A stretch of 64,000 nt of DNA from Shewanella piezotolerans WP3 (GCF_000014885.1 NC_011566.1:5082501-5146500); one strand, 5' to 3'. Counted from the first letter of the stretch, positions 18,159 to 27,786 are shown. Notes: generated by a model not told the origin, from the sequence alone. Program-made: numbers and translations.

Positions 18159-19327
18159 ATGCGTATCACCAAATTAAATATACTCGCTTGTAGCCTAGCT
18201 GCAGCCCTTATGAGTACAGCTTTTGCAAACGAGGTAAGCTCTGAAACTTATGATACTGACATAGCTCAAGATGTTGCTGCCAGTGCAGACAGAAGTAATA
18301 AGTTTAAGCCGATCATTCTACCGTTTTACGACCCATCGATAAAAGCAGGGATTACCGCGATTCCACTGTTTGCCTTTTACCCTGACGATAATGATTTAAT
18401 CTCTGACGCTTCTACGATTGCAGTGCCATTGATCTACACCAGCAATGATAGCTACATTGCTAAGGTCTCTGGAGACATAATCTTATTCGAAGACAATTTC
18501 CGACTTTCTTTTGAAACTGGATTTACCAGCACTAATCAGCCTTTATCGGGTATTGATTCAAACAAAGAGACTATCGATTTCGATGCTGACTTCATGTTTA
18601 AAGTGTTAGATGACTTCTATCTTGGCGTCGGTGCAATATACACATCAACTAAATATACTGCCGATAATGCCGAAGAACAAAGTGCGCTTGAAGCATTTGG
18701 ATTTACTAGTGATTATCAAGATGATATCGGTTACCGAGTGTCATGCAGTGGGACACACGTGAGCATTTCTATTACCCTCACAGCGGCTTTATTTGGGATC
18801 TTAAGTACGAAAACCATGCTGAATGGCTTGGTAACGATAGCGATAAAACCTATTCGTCGATTTTTACCGACTTTAGACATTTTTATAGCATTAACGGCAA
18901 TTCAAACCGCATTATTGCCACCAAATTTGTTGGCCGTTACTTGATTGATGCGGAAAACGCCCCCTCTTCAGCTTTCTCGACTTATGGTCGACAAGGTAAA
19001 GAAGTGCAGCGTGGCTATGCCATCGGTGATTATATATCTTCAAATATGGTCAATGTCGAAGTTGAATATCGACACAAGTTTTCAGCAACTGGTAATGACT
19101 ATTTAGACAAATCAGCCATGGTGCTTATCGGTGGTGTTGGTAAGAGTTTTGGTGAGCAGCTTGAGGGGAATAGCTTAGATTTTCGTGATACTGATTTACT
19201 CGGAGTTATTGGTGTCGGCTTTAGGTACAACATACTTCCGTATGAACGTCTTAACATCAAAGTCGATCTCACTTATAACTCAGACGGCGACACTATCATC
19301 TACTTCGGTTTCGGCGAAAGCATTTAG
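18159..19327 (+). pseudogene. Frameshifted Omp85/surface-antigen-like outer-membrane protein
   Basis: A signal peptide (residues 1-24, ending MSTAFANE) opens the first frame, which covers barrel strands to about 18740. The family-typical strand MQWDTREHFYYPHSGF then appears in another frame from 18743 and continues to the stop at 19327, ending in a strand (DTIIYFGFGESI). Joined, the product would be about 388 residues, resembling the BamA-type C-terminal barrel domain of surface antigens. The change of frame is equivalent to one missing base (or two extra) near 18735-18745. A sequencing error is the alternative. A mobile repeat begins 5 bases after the stop codon. Confidence 0.75.
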
Positions 19328-19331
19328 GCTA

Positions 19332-19609
19332 ATACCAATTGAACTAAGTATCAGTTCATTCAGTGGGAATTCAAAGCGCTGGAGGCAAAGCGCTGGAGGC
19401 AAAGCGGAAACTTGAAGCTAATAGTTATTCTATATCAAGAGTTTTCGCCGTAGCATGCAGAGCTTTAACCCACCCAAAGGGAAGTGTTCAAGCATCCCAC
19501 TTCAGCTTTACATTGGCTCACAAGGGAATAACCATTCTTTCTCCAGTGTGCATTGAGTTGAAAAGCTTGAGCGCTTCAGAATTGATTAAACACTTAATAT
19601 AATTGGCAT
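19332..19609. mobile_element. MITE-like repeat, copy B (diverged)
   Basis: This copy has the same ends (ATACCAATTG and AATTGGCAT) and the same internal landmarks (TTCAGTGGGAATTCAAAGCG, GCTAATAGTTATTCTATATC, AGGGAATAACCATT) as copies A and C, but is more diverged and carries a short internal tandem duplication (GGCAAAGCGCTGGA) near 19383-19410. It lies directly after the broken outer-membrane gene. Confidence 0.75.
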
Positions 19610-19693
19610 TATATTATTGATATTGTTAAAGGTTCATCAATCGATGGGCACTCACCCCCTACCCGTTAGTATGGAGTCTGTCATCACCGCAGC

Positions 19694-20233
19694 TTAAACG
19701 GTTTGCAGTTGGCGGTAAGATCGATGCTCAATATCAGTAGTTGTTAAGCCGAATCTCGCGGCTAAGTCCATGAGCTGCTGTCGAAAACCCTCTAACTGAG
19801 CTGCATCATCAGTCATAATCGCGAATTCAGCAAAATCTCCCAAGCCCGGAAGATTATCGACTGTAATATGAAACTTACCGACAAAGTAGATACTACGTGT
19901 CTTCTGCAAGGTTAGAGTGACGTCATAGCCCATGGTCTTAAGCATACTCTTGGCACTGTCTGCATCGGTAATCCTAGTGGCTTCACACCTATCTGCCTCT
20001 GGGCCCTTCACAATCCACAACTTGATCCCCGAAGGCTCCATCTCACGGATGCAAATACTCTTTCCTTGTGCGAGCAGTGTGCCCTGATAATCAAAATAGC
20101 AGTCAGACTCAAGATTATCTTGTAGCATGACCTCATGCTCAATAGAGTTTAATATCGATAAAAAGCGAGCTTTATTGCTCAAGCGATATTTCAGCTCAAC
20201 TTCATATTGGCCTTTAAAATGCTCATCACTCAT
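19694..20233 (-). CDS. CYTH-domain protein (class IV adenylate cyclase-like)
   Basis: This 179-residue protein opens with YEVELKYRL, which carries the ExExK motif that binds triphosphate and metal in CYTH tunnel enzymes. Further conserved charged strands follow (CIREMEPSGIKLWIVKGPE, ITVDNLPGLGDFAEF). CyaB-type class IV adenylate cyclases have this size and layout and convert ATP to cAMP. Thiamine triphosphatase or an unknown triphosphate substrate is also possible. It lies downstream of the MocR gene on the same strand. Confidence 0.8.
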   Translation of the reverse strand: MSDEHFKGQYEVELKYRLSNKARFLSILNSIEHEVMLQDNLESDCYFDYQGTLLAQGKSICIREMEPSGIKLWIVKGPEADRCEATRITDADSAKSMLKTMGYDVTLTLQKTRSIYFVGKFHITVDNLPGLGDFAEFAIMTDDAAQLEGFRQQLMDLAARFGLTTTDIEHRSYRQLQTV

Positions 20234-20321
20234 ATGCGACTCTCGGCTTTAAACTATTTTCTGAGCGGCAAGTTTAAAAAAATTGGCTAGTAATTGAAAA
20301 TGCATTCGCTAAAACTGCGGC

Positions 20322-21770
20322 TTACTCTATTGTTTTACACTTATCTTGCTCAGCAATAAACTCTGCAACAATCTCCCCCAGCAAGCTAATTCCCTTGATC
20401 ATGCTCTCATTCCAAGGCAGCGCAAAGGTCACCCGAAAGAAATTATCGTAACCTTCGCCCAAGGTAAACATGGCTCCTGGAGCGATAGACAACTTTTTCT
20501 CGACCATTTTATGCCACAACACATGACTGCTTAGGTTATTGGGTAACTTAAACCAAATACAAGGGCCACCAGCAGGTTGACTGATGTAGAGCTGCTCCGT
20601 GTTAATCGCTGCTAAATGTGGCCTAAGGAGTGCTATCGTTGCCGTGTAATTTTGTTTAAGTTGGTTGCGCAAATGCCGCAAATGTTTTTGGTATCTGCCA
20701 GACTGCATCATCTGTTGCAGCATGTACTGCAATACAATACTCGGCTCCTCAGCCACAGTTTGCTTGGCGAACTGGCATTCATCAAAACTGTTAATACATA
20801 CCAAATAGCCCAAGCTTATAGACGGAGAAATAGTGTCGTAAAAATCTGCAATACAGATCACCCTACATGATGATTGCTCTTTTACTAAACTGGCAATCGT
20901 CACCGGGCGTTCATTATCAAAATGCAATTCGCCGCGGTCGTACTCTATTAACGTCACGTCTCGTTGTTCAGCCCATTCGATAAGCAACTCCTTTTCACTG
21001 ACACTGAGCACTCTACCGGTTGGATCGGCAAAGTTGGGGTTCACCAAGTAGGTAGCAAAAGCCTGTGAGTTATAGGCTGTACTCATCAGGGCGAGTTCAT
21101 CTCGATAATCGGCCTGCATTGGGATCTCCACGACCTCGGCATTAAACTGCTTTAGCATGGTCTGGAAATAAAACGACATTGGTGACTCTACCGCTATTGG
21201 CCGATTCAGCGCCTTTGCAGCAATGAGAGCAAGCAATAACCCCTCTTGCCGACCATTAGTAATCAAGAGCTGATCATACCGAAAGTGTTGCTGGCTGCGT
21301 GAGAGATGCTGACAGATAGCCAGCCGGAACTCCGACACACCTTCGATTGGATCTTGCATCCACAATTTATAGGGGCGCTTAGCCAAAGCTTTTTTATGTA
21401 ATTGACCAAGTAGCTGTTCAGGATCAATCACTGTACTTGGAGCGGTACAGGACAAGGGCAGAATATCGTTATCATTGAAAGAGTATTGCACCGCCTTATC
21501 AAGCGATAACCCCGCAAGCACTCTATTGATCTGTCGGCCATAGTTTGGCGGCTTAGCTCTCACTGTTGATATAACAAAATAACCTCGCTTAGGTTTAGCA
21601 ACAATCCAACCTAAACGCTCAAGCTCATGATAAGCCTGTACCACAGTTGAAACACCAAGCTTCTTCTGTTTTGCCAAAGCACGAACCGACATGAGCTTGC
21701 CAGTCAACTGCCCTAACTCAATGGCTGTTGTTATCTCATCGACAATTTTTCGATATTTGAACACTGCCAT
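20322..21770 (-). CDS. MocR/GntR regulator with a degenerate PLP site
   Basis: This 482-residue protein has an N-terminal GntR winged helix (residues 1-70; KLGVSTVVQAYHELERLGWIVAKPKRGYFV) and a fold-type-I aminotransferase-like domain. In typical MocR proteins the PLP Schiff-base lysine is in a GTFSKTLxPxLRLGY segment. Here the matching stretch is ADFYDTISPSISLGY, with Asp312 at the lysine position and Ser at the phosphate-binding Arg position. Other landmarks (NPNFADPTGR, LIEYDRGEL) remain. It probably cannot form the usual internal aldimine. It is divergent from the GNAT gene at 21878, a likely target. Confidence 0.85.
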   Translation of the reverse strand: MAVFKYRKIVDEITTAIELGQLTGKLMSVRALAKQKKLGVSTVVQAYHELERLGWIVAKPKRGYFVISTVRAKPPNYGRQINRVLAGLSLDKAVQYSFNDNDILPLSCTAPSTVIDPEQLLGQLHKKALAKRPYKLWMQDPIEGVSEFRLAICQHLSRSQQHFRYDQLLITNGRQEGLLLALIAAKALNRPIAVESPMSFYFQTMLKQFNAEVVEIPMQADYRDELALMSTAYNSQAFATYLVNPNFADPTGRVLSVSEKELLIEWAEQRDVTLIEYDRGELHFDNERPVTIASLVKEQSSCRVICIADFYDTISPSISLGYLVCINSFDECQFAKQTVAEEPSIVLQYMLQQMMQSGRYQKHLRHLRNQLKQNYTATIALLRPHLAAINTEQLYISQPAGGPCIWFKLPNNLSSHVLWHKMVEKKLSIAPGAMFTLGEGYDNFFRVTFALPWNESMIKGISLLGEIVAEFIAEQDKCKTIE

Positions 21771-21877
21771 TTCCTGCTTACCATCTGTATTGGGTTTTAT
21801 TTATTTTAACTGTATCTGTTTTGAATTTTTAGATCTATGTAAAGTAAAAACCAACACAAAAAAGGAAGAGTATCAGT

Positions 21878-22402
21878 ATGAAAATCATCACAGAGACAGC
21901 CCGCCTGATCATTCGAGAATTTAATCTCGATGATGCGCAGGCAGTTTATAATTTCAATGCCCCAGAGGAAGTGAACCGTTACACGGGCGACGCTGGAATG
22001 TGCGAAAGTATTGAAGATGCGACAAATATCATCAAAAACATTTGGCTTAAAGAGTACGCTAAATACGGCTTTGCCCGTTGGGCAGTCGTACTAAAGGAGA
22101 CGGGAGCGGTTATCGGATTTTGTGGCTTTAAAAATGAGACTCGCATTGATGCTGTCGATATTGGCTATCGTTTCCACCCAGATTACTGGGGCAAAGGCTT
22201 CGCCACTGAGTCAAATCAAGCCTGTATTGATTATGCTCGTGCCAATATGAATTTTGATACGGTTTTCGGCGAAGTCATGCCAGAAAATGTAGGTTCAAGC
22301 CACGTACTAAAAAAACTGGGGTTCAAGTTAGTAAGACAATACCAAGAGGATGGTTACACTATAGACAGCTATGCCATTCAGCTGCAATCAGCCAGTGCAT
22401 AG
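21878..22402 (+). CDS. GNAT N-acetyltransferase
   Basis: This 174-residue protein matches the RimJ/RimL-like branch of GNAT enzymes: TARLIIREFNLDDAQAVYNF at the start, then GFCGFKNE, IGYRFHPDYWGKGFATE (acetyl-CoA pyrophosphate loop) and ENVGSSHVLKKLGF. It transfers acetyl from acetyl-CoA to an amine on a protein or small molecule. An AAAGGAAGAG box precedes the ATG. It is divergent from the MocR-like regulator, which may control it. Confidence 0.9.
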   Translation: MKIITETARLIIREFNLDDAQAVYNFNAPEEVNRYTGDAGMCESIEDATNIIKNIWLKEYAKYGFARWAVVLKETGAVIGFCGFKNETRIDAVDIGYRFHPDYWGKGFATESNQACIDYARANMNFDTVFGEVMPENVGSSHVLKKLGFKLVRQYQEDGYTIDSYAIQLQSASA

Positions 22403-22407
22403 TCTGA

Positions 22408-22944
22408 TTAAAAGCGGTAGCTTAACATCAGCCCTTGGCCATCTTTGCCAAATCGTGCCGGGGCTAGCTGTAAGTTTGATGCAGCACAACGCTCTGTTAC
22501 CAAGTAACTCACGCCATAAGCGATTGCCGCCCCCGCTAACACATCCAGCTCCCAATGTTTGCTCGCTTCAATGCGTGAAGCACCGACTCCTGCGGCGGCA
22601 ATATAGGCGGGCAATCCATACTGCCAACCATATCGGTGATGTAAAAAGGCCGCGCCACTAAATGCACTTGACGTATGTCCACTTGGAAAGCTATTGCAAT
22701 CTACACCATTAGGGCGTCTCGCATGCACCGTCAATTTTAGGCCATGGGTGACAGCTTGAGTGTATGCCCAGCCTTTACCCAGCTGGTACATACCTTGGGT
22801 ATCATCCTTTGCCCAAACTATAAATAACGCAGTCAATGGAATAGCAAACTGACCGACATCGCCATAGGTTTCAAAGCTCTCACTGTGTGCAGCGCTGTGC
22901 GCAGATGATAATAATAGGGAAATAGTTAATAGGATGTGCTTCAT
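22408..22944 (-). CDS. PAP2-family phosphatase
   Basis: This 178-residue protein has a signal peptide or first helix (residues 1-20) and the three PAP2 phosphatase motifs: KLTVHARRPNG, SFPSGHTSSAF and SRIEASKHWELDVLAG, with the catalytic His residues in the second and third. Family members dephosphorylate lipid phosphates such as undecaprenyl pyrophosphate or phosphatidic acid in the periplasm or membrane. The stop is 6 bases from that of the convergent GNAT gene. Confidence 0.88.
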   Translation of the reverse strand: MKHILLTISLLLSSAHSAAHSESFETYGDVGQFAIPLTALFIVWAKDDTQGMYQLGKGWAYTQAVTHGLKLTVHARRPNGVDCNSFPSGHTSSAFSGAAFLHHRYGWQYGLPAYIAAAGVGASRIEASKHWELDVLAGAAIAYGVSYLVTERCAASNLQLAPARFGKDGQGLMLSYRF

Positions 22945-23011
22945 TGGGTGTTTTACCTATGTATCGCAGCTATTTTCACCTCAATGCTCTTGAAACTGCC
23001 ATTGAAGCAAT

Positions 23012-23041
23012 AAAAAAGCCCATAAGCAGTCCTTATAGGCC
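23012..23041 (-). terminator. Intrinsic terminator of the outer-membrane gene
   Basis: On the minus strand a stem GCCTATAAG/CTTATGGGC (5-base loop) is followed by TTTTTTATT, 20 bases after the stop of the gene at 23061-23759. Confidence 0.75.
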
Positions 23042-23060
23042 TAGATAGGTCGATGCTTTA

Positions 23061-23759
23061 CTAGAATCGATACCCGACAGTAAACATCAATGTGCTGAAG
23101 TCTTTGTCCGGGATCTGGCCATTGAGCTTCGCTTTTCCTGCGCTTTCGTCACCCTGATATTTTGCGCTACCTTTCATATCTCGATTGCCATTATGAATAG
23201 TATAATGCAGGTTAAAATTCAATCCGTTATCCATATAGTAGCCCACACCGACCATAGGTTTTACTACCGTATTGCTGGAAGCTGAAATTGCCCCTGACTC
23301 TACCAAAGTTTGCCCGCCAGGCATCACATCATAAACGGCAACACCAGCGTTCATTTTTAGATTAGAAAACTCCGCTCCTGCCTTCAGGGCCAAATAACCA
23401 GAACCTAACGAAAACTGATAACCAGCGTAAACTGTATGCGCTTTATAATCATCGTTGTAATGTGCTTTAGCTTGCTGAAATACATTATCGAATGGCGTTG
23501 GCTTTAACTCATCAAAATGCTGACTGAAACTATCTTTATTGCTATCACCTGTGTAGCTATAACCCAAAATAAAATCTTTATATCCAGCTTCTAAGCCTAG
23601 TGCTGCGTTGGTTCCCATCGCTTTATTCTTAGCGACACCCACCATAGGGTTGATAGTGAAGTCGCTTGCCATGGCCGTCCCCATGGTTGCGCTAAGAACG
23701 AGTGTCGATACTAACGCTTTTAGTGGTAATCGTTTGATCAATATTGGGTTGTTCATCAT
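23061..23759 (-). CDS. Outer-membrane beta-barrel protein (porin-like)
   Basis: This 232-residue protein has a signal peptide (about 1-31, ending GTAMAS) and a barrel of alternating strands (FILGYSYTGD, HTVYAGYQFSLGSGYLALKAGAEF, VGVGYYMDNGLNFNLHYTIHN) ending LMFTVGYRF with the terminal Phe. It resembles small OmpW/OmpX-like barrels. Its ligand is unknown. It has its own terminator, so it is probably monocistronic. Confidence 0.75.
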   Translation of the reverse strand: MMNNPILIKRLPLKALVSTLVLSATMGTAMASDFTINPMVGVAKNKAMGTNAALGLEAGYKDFILGYSYTGDSNKDSFSQHFDELKPTPFDNVFQQAKAHYNDDYKAHTVYAGYQFSLGSGYLALKAGAEFSNLKMNAGVAVYDVMPGGQTLVESGAISASSNTVVKPMVGVGYYMDNGLNFNLHYTIHNGNRDMKGSAKYQGDESAGKAKLNGQIPDKDFSTLMFTVGYRF

Positions 23760-24297
23760 TTACTCTCTTAAATAACATAGGCTTCTTGCCTGTGTTACCG
23801 CTTAAGTCCAACTTAAGTGGCGTTCAATAATGAGGAGGATCCTCGGTAATCATTCAAGCTGTGGTTTGCGGGCTAACTCGCTAATAGCAAAAGTGTTGTC
23901 GCGGCTTGTTAAGATGAGGCAATGTTAAGCAGGCAGGCGTTACCAAGCATCACTAATAGGTCTAGTCACTTTTAGAGATGAATATTTATTTTATTCACAT
24001 ATTAATCAATAGATTAAAAACAAGTACTTGATAAGAGTGTAACGAGATTAGGTACATTGCATAGCCATTTACCAGGCAAAAGGAGAGCCGGTAGCCTAGG
24101 TGAGAATGAAACATAAAAATGCGACAAGTCCTCCACTGAATACGCTTAAGAGCCTTCCAAGGCGAGAGAGTTTGCAACTATTGCAAACAAACTTTGGCAT
24201 AGCATTTTTCACTACACATCACTATCAGCTTAAAAATACGCTAGTAGATATTGTCTGATTACACTTATGCCTCATCGACTCAATTTAGAAAATACTA
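23760..24297. other. Intergenic region without a supported gene
   Basis: I see no convincing gene in these 538 bases. A 60-codon minus-strand frame at 23995-24177 lacks a family resemblance and a clear ribosome binding site. Promoters of the genes on both sides should lie here. Confidence 0.5.
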
Positions 24298-24945
24298 ATG
24301 AAAAGCACACTCTCTACCAAAGCCAACGCAGAGCTAGGCACACTGATCATCAACACAGCCGATTTGATGCAGTTACTGTCGTTACTACCAAAAAACTACT
24401 TAGCTGATTACCCGATACTGCAGAAAGAGCTGACGAGCAAACATCCCAACACTCGCCGTTTCAATCAAGCATTAAAGAATCAGCGGTTTAGTAAAGAGGA
24501 GTATCGGGACCGCATTCTAGCTAGGCTCGATAGTTTGGCTTATGACGTCGTGATATCAACGAACATTGATTACCTCATTGAACGTATTTACCTGTTAGTT
24601 GGTGACGATATCAATCGCATTGACGAACTGACTATGAGCGATATAGGAGTCGATATTTTGCAGCAAGTACTCAATGCACTCAGCCATGGGTTCCGCAAAT
24701 CTACTCTCCCGAAAGGCGAACACCCATTCCTCGCAGAACGAGGCCGTATTGATCACAAGTTTTGGCGACATGCAGATAAAGGGTTTGATGCTTTCTGTAA
24801 TGGTTACACGACCCAAGCGGCATTAGATGCGTGGTGCCAGCTAAATCTGCATACCCGTTGCCCACAAAGCTTTCTACGCTGGGTAAAAGTATATGGCGAT
24901 CCAAGAGAACTCTGTGACTGGGTCAACTACGTTAAACCTCGATAA
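24298..24945 (+). CDS. Uncharacterised 215-residue protein
   Basis: I do not recognise this protein. It is mostly helical, charged and soluble, with no signal peptide or membrane helix. Possible landmarks are LLSLLPKNYLADYPILQKEL, a His-rich centre (LSHGFRK, ERGRIDHKFWRHADKGFDAF) and a Trp/Cys-rich end (WCQLNLHTRCPQSFLRWVKV). The unbroken frame over 216 codons in normal codon usage makes it a real gene. It stands alone upstream of the SMR transporter gene. Confidence 0.6.
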   Translation: MKSTLSTKANAELGTLIINTADLMQLLSLLPKNYLADYPILQKELTSKHPNTRRFNQALKNQRFSKEEYRDRILARLDSLAYDVVISTNIDYLIERIYLLVGDDINRIDELTMSDIGVDILQQVLNALSHGFRKSTLPKGEHPFLAERGRIDHKFWRHADKGFDAFCNGYTTQAALDAWCQLNLHTRCPQSFLRWVKVYGDPRELCDWVNYVKPR

Positions 24946-25040
24946 ACGGATAACCGCTACTTACTAAATACCTTAGTGATGTTTGTCTAGATAGCGAACG
25001 GTAAGATCGACCAAAGAAGTAAAGTCACCGAGAGCAGCAT

Positions 25041-25367
25041 ATGAGTCACTATATCTACCTAACCATTGCGATAATGTCGGAAGTGATTGCCACCACATTA
25101 CTGCCGATGACTCTCGGTTTTAGTCGCCTTGCTCCCTCGGTATGCTGCGCACTGGGTTATGCCAGTGCTTTTTATTTTTTGTCTCTTTCCACTCAACAAA
25201 TCCCCACTGCAGTTGCCTACTCTTTATGGTGTGGTATCGGCCTCATACTGATTGTCATCATAGGCACAATTCGAGGGCAAGCAGTCAACCTCGACATCAT
25301 TCTCGGCATGTTACTGATCATCATTGGTATCACGTTGATCAATATCAACATTCAAACGCCCGATTAG
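25041..25367 (+). CDS. Small multidrug resistance (EmrE-type) transporter
   Basis: This 108-residue protein has four membrane helices. Glu14 in AIMSEVIATT is the conserved proton/substrate residue of EmrE. The helix-3 stretch PTAVAYSLWCGIGLILIVIIG matches the family signature (AxAxWxGxG). These are dual-topology dimers in the inner membrane that exchange protons for quaternary cations. Confidence 0.92.
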   Translation: MSHYIYLTIAIMSEVIATTLLPMTLGFSRLAPSVCCALGYASAFYFLSLSTQQIPTAVAYSLWCGIGLILIVIIGTIRGQAVNLDIILGMLLIIIGITLININIQTPD

Positions 25368-25495
25368 CTCTCCTTTAGAGCATAGAATTGCAAGCCTAGC
25401 GACTACAAGCTTTTGACTTCCATTGAGAACCTACAATATGAATTTTGGCTGCCCACAAAAACGCTTTATTATAGCTATCACTCTAGGTGTCACCT

Positions 25496-26122
25496 ATGTA
25501 TAGAACAGTCCGATTAGACTTCGCAATTTCATTACTGCTGCTCATATTCATCATCACCGCGCATTCGTTAGCAGCAATCAAAAAGCCAATAGCCGTAGTG
25601 GGCATGAGTAACCATGTCTACCTAATGGCAGATCACGCAGGCGGCGCTATGGCTTCCGGTGGTTTAAATGCTACAACAAAAGATCTTGCCCGTATCGGTA
25701 GGATGCTGCTAAACGACGGTAAGAACTACCTCGAGCAGCAAGTGGTGCCAACAGCATTTATAGATAACTTATTACAAGGCAATGACACCGTGCGCCAAGC
25801 GTGGAGTAAAGGCAAAGAAGCACGACTCGTCAACGGTTGGTATAAAGATCAGTTTCGAGTACTCAATATTAACCAGCATAAAATCCTAGCGATGATAGGT
25901 ATTCACGGCCAAGTACTTGCCATGGATAAATCGACAGGAGTCGTCATCGCAATGAATGGTGGTTATCCAATGAGTGAAACCCCACGTATGGCAATCAGTC
26001 TCTTTTACAAGGTGATCCCTGCAATTATCGAAGCGGCAGAAAGAAAGAAGCAAACTCAACCAATTGGCGCTTATATTGACCAAGACACTGGTGACTTAAT
26101 TATTGTGGGTGAAAGCGAATAA
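25496..26122 (+). pseudogene. Internally truncated beta-lactamase-family serine hydrolase
   Basis: The N-terminus looks like a signal peptide (MYRTVRLDFAISLLLLIFII, then TAHSLAA) and the rest matches only the C-terminal third of class C-type serine hydrolases (AGGAMASGGLNATTKDLARIGRMLL, then GWYKDQ, IGIHGQVLAMD and AMNGGYPM). The SxxK and YxN active-site motifs, expected before this part, are absent. The simplest explanation is an in-frame internal deletion that fused the signal sequence to the tail. The product of about 208 residues should be catalytically dead. An in-frame GTG at 25487 is an alternative start. Confidence 0.7.
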
Positions 26123-26278
26123 GCTTAAGAACCACTTGCTACTAACAGATGAGCCAAGTGAACAACTTGGCTCACTAAGGAGAACACTTAAAATAGCTCC
26201 GTCGATGAATAGTTTATGAAATATGTGGCTATGAAAACTTTATCTGTCAAAGTTACCCATAACAATCAATATCAGGTA

Positions 26279-26599
26279 TTACCCTTGCTTGTTGTTTCTG
26301 ACCAGTGCCCTTAATCGCCTTTTAATGATGACGCTTTCAAGCTTATCAGTTCCAACAGAACCAACATTAAACACAATGATAAATGCCACCCAATAAACAA
26401 CACTCTCAAACGGAGCGAAACCATAAGATGAGAGCACAGCATTCATTAGGTAAATCAGAGCAACTGCACTAAGGAATACTAGCGGTATCGTCAATTTCCT
26501 AGTTTCAGATTTTGCCTGGGTAATATATTCAAGGGTTTCAGTGCTGGTGCTCGCCCTTAACGGTGGGAATTCACTTCTTAACCAATCTGTATAATTCAA
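26279..26599 (-). CDS. Small membrane protein, uncharacterised
   Basis: This 106-residue protein has two predicted membrane helices (LTIPLVFLSAVALIYLMNAV and VVYWVAFIIVFNVGSVG) between a polar N-terminus and a basic C-terminus (KLESVIIKRRLRALVRNNK). I do not recognise a family. It lies 49 bases downstream of another small membrane protein gene on the same strand, so they may be cotranscribed. Confidence 0.5.
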   Translation of the reverse strand: MNYTDWLRSEFPPLRASTSTETLEYITQAKSETRKLTIPLVFLSAVALIYLMNAVLSSYGFAPFESVVYWVAFIIVFNVGSVGTDKLESVIIKRRLRALVRNNKQG

Positions 26600-26648
26600 A
26601 TCACACTCCTTTGCTTTATGAATTTAGCACAATGACGATGAGCCTAAC

Positions 26649-27071
26649 TTAGTTTACCGCTTGCGATTTAGTGTCCAGTATTGCAAAAATCTGCTGGCGC
26701 TGCTGAGGTGAAAATGCGTAATAACTAAAGCGAGTATTATCATAAATAGTATCTTTTATAATAACTTGATAAGGCGGAAACCTTGAGATTTTGTAACCTT
26801 GGTATTCTTGCCACGCAAACTCGGTGAAAATATCTTCATTTTGATAAACAAACTTATCATCACTTAAACACAGTCTCTTCGAACCATTTTTATATGTAAA
26901 TAGGCTGAAAAAAAAGGTCACAACTGAAAACAAGAACGAATAAATCCCAAAATTTTCTTCTGGGAAACAATAAATGAGCAGCAAAGTAACAACAAAATAG
27001 CCAATGATGTAAAACACCGCTTTATAGCATCGAGAAAATATATCTTGAAAACGTGATTGTGTAAATTCCAT
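26649..27071 (-). CDS. Small membrane protein, possibly YcxB-like
   Basis: This 140-residue protein has two adjacent membrane helices (about 18-35 and 42-58) followed by a beta-rich cytosolic part (LCLSDDKFVYQNEDIFTEFAW, then YKISRFPPYQVIIKD). This layout resembles YcxB-like bacterial PH-type proteins, but I cannot confirm it. The upstream partner of the 26279-26599 gene. Confidence 0.5.
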   Translation of the reverse strand: MEFTQSRFQDIFSRCYKAVFYIIGYFVVTLLLIYCFPEENFGIYSFLFSVVTFFFSLFTYKNGSKRLCLSDDKFVYQNEDIFTEFAWQEYQGYKISRFPPYQVIIKDTIYDNTRFSYYAFSPQQRQQIFAILDTKSQAVN

Positions 27072-27208
27072 TTAATAACAACCTTTCAATTAAACCCGTT
27101 CTTAAAAATCATCTTATTGGTTTAAAAAATACAGAACAGACCTGATGAAGACAATAGCCATCAGCTTGAATTATAATGAGAGTTATTCATATACCCTGTC
27201 AGTTAAAA

Positions 27209-27610
27209 TTAATTGAGCTGTAACAAGTCCCACTTTGTGCCATAAAGATCTTTAAATACAGCAACGGTGCCGTACTCTTCAACTCGGGGCTCTTCGGTAA
27301 ACTCGACGCCATTGGCTTGCATCAGGTGGTAATCACGCCAAAAATCGTTGGTCTGCAGGAATAGGAATACTCGGCCACCCGCTTGATTTCCTACCGCTAA
27401 TTCTTGCTCAGCATTACTCGCTTGTGCCAATAGCAGCTTAGTGCCGCTAGAATTAGGCGGTGAGATTAAAACCCAGCGTTTACCATTTCCCAGATCGGTA
27501 TCTTCAATGAGCTCAAACTGCAATTTCTGCGTGTAAAACACGATGGCATCATCATAATCTTTAACCACTAGGGCGATACTGCCAATGCTCTGCTCAATTG
27601 AATTATTCAT
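27209..27610 (-). CDS. VOC (glyoxalase/bleomycin resistance) family protein
   Basis: This 133-residue protein shows the two betaalphabetabetabeta repeats of the VOC fold: SIALVVKDYDDAIVFYTQKLQFE and then VFLFLQTNDFWRDYHLMQANGVEF, ending AVFKDLYGTKWDLLQ, with a metal-ligand Glu usual in GTVAVFKDLYG-type ends not obvious. Members include glyoxalases, dioxygenases and antibiotic-binding proteins. The specific role is unknown. Confidence 0.88.
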   Translation of the reverse strand: MNNSIEQSIGSIALVVKDYDDAIVFYTQKLQFELIEDTDLGNGKRWVLISPPNSSGTKLLLAQASNAEQELAVGNQAGGRVFLFLQTNDFWRDYHLMQANGVEFTEEPRVEEYGTVAVFKDLYGTKWDLLQLN

Positions 27611-27698
27611 GGGTTTAGATTCCAGAAATTAAATAATAGGAAGAAAACTAAGGATAACGGAGTAATTTGAGCTTGTAACCTATAGAGGTGGAATTGAA

Positions 27699-27726
27699 GA
27701 TGGCTCAAACTGGGTTTGAGCCATTA
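27699..27726. terminator. Possible terminator downstream of add
   Basis: ATGGCTCAAAC pairs with GTTTGAGCCAT across a short loop, between the VOC gene and add (both minus). The T run is poor on both strands, so this is tentative. Confidence 0.4.
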
Positions 27727-27786
27727 TCTTGTTTTCATTATTACACCCAAGGTGTGCTTGGCCTGACAAATGTTGCTAGAGCATTT

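Noticed and set aside
22371..22661. 96-codon plus-strand ORF opposite the PAP2 gene
   Set aside because: Antisense shadow of the PAP2 phosphatase gene, whose motifs are clear.
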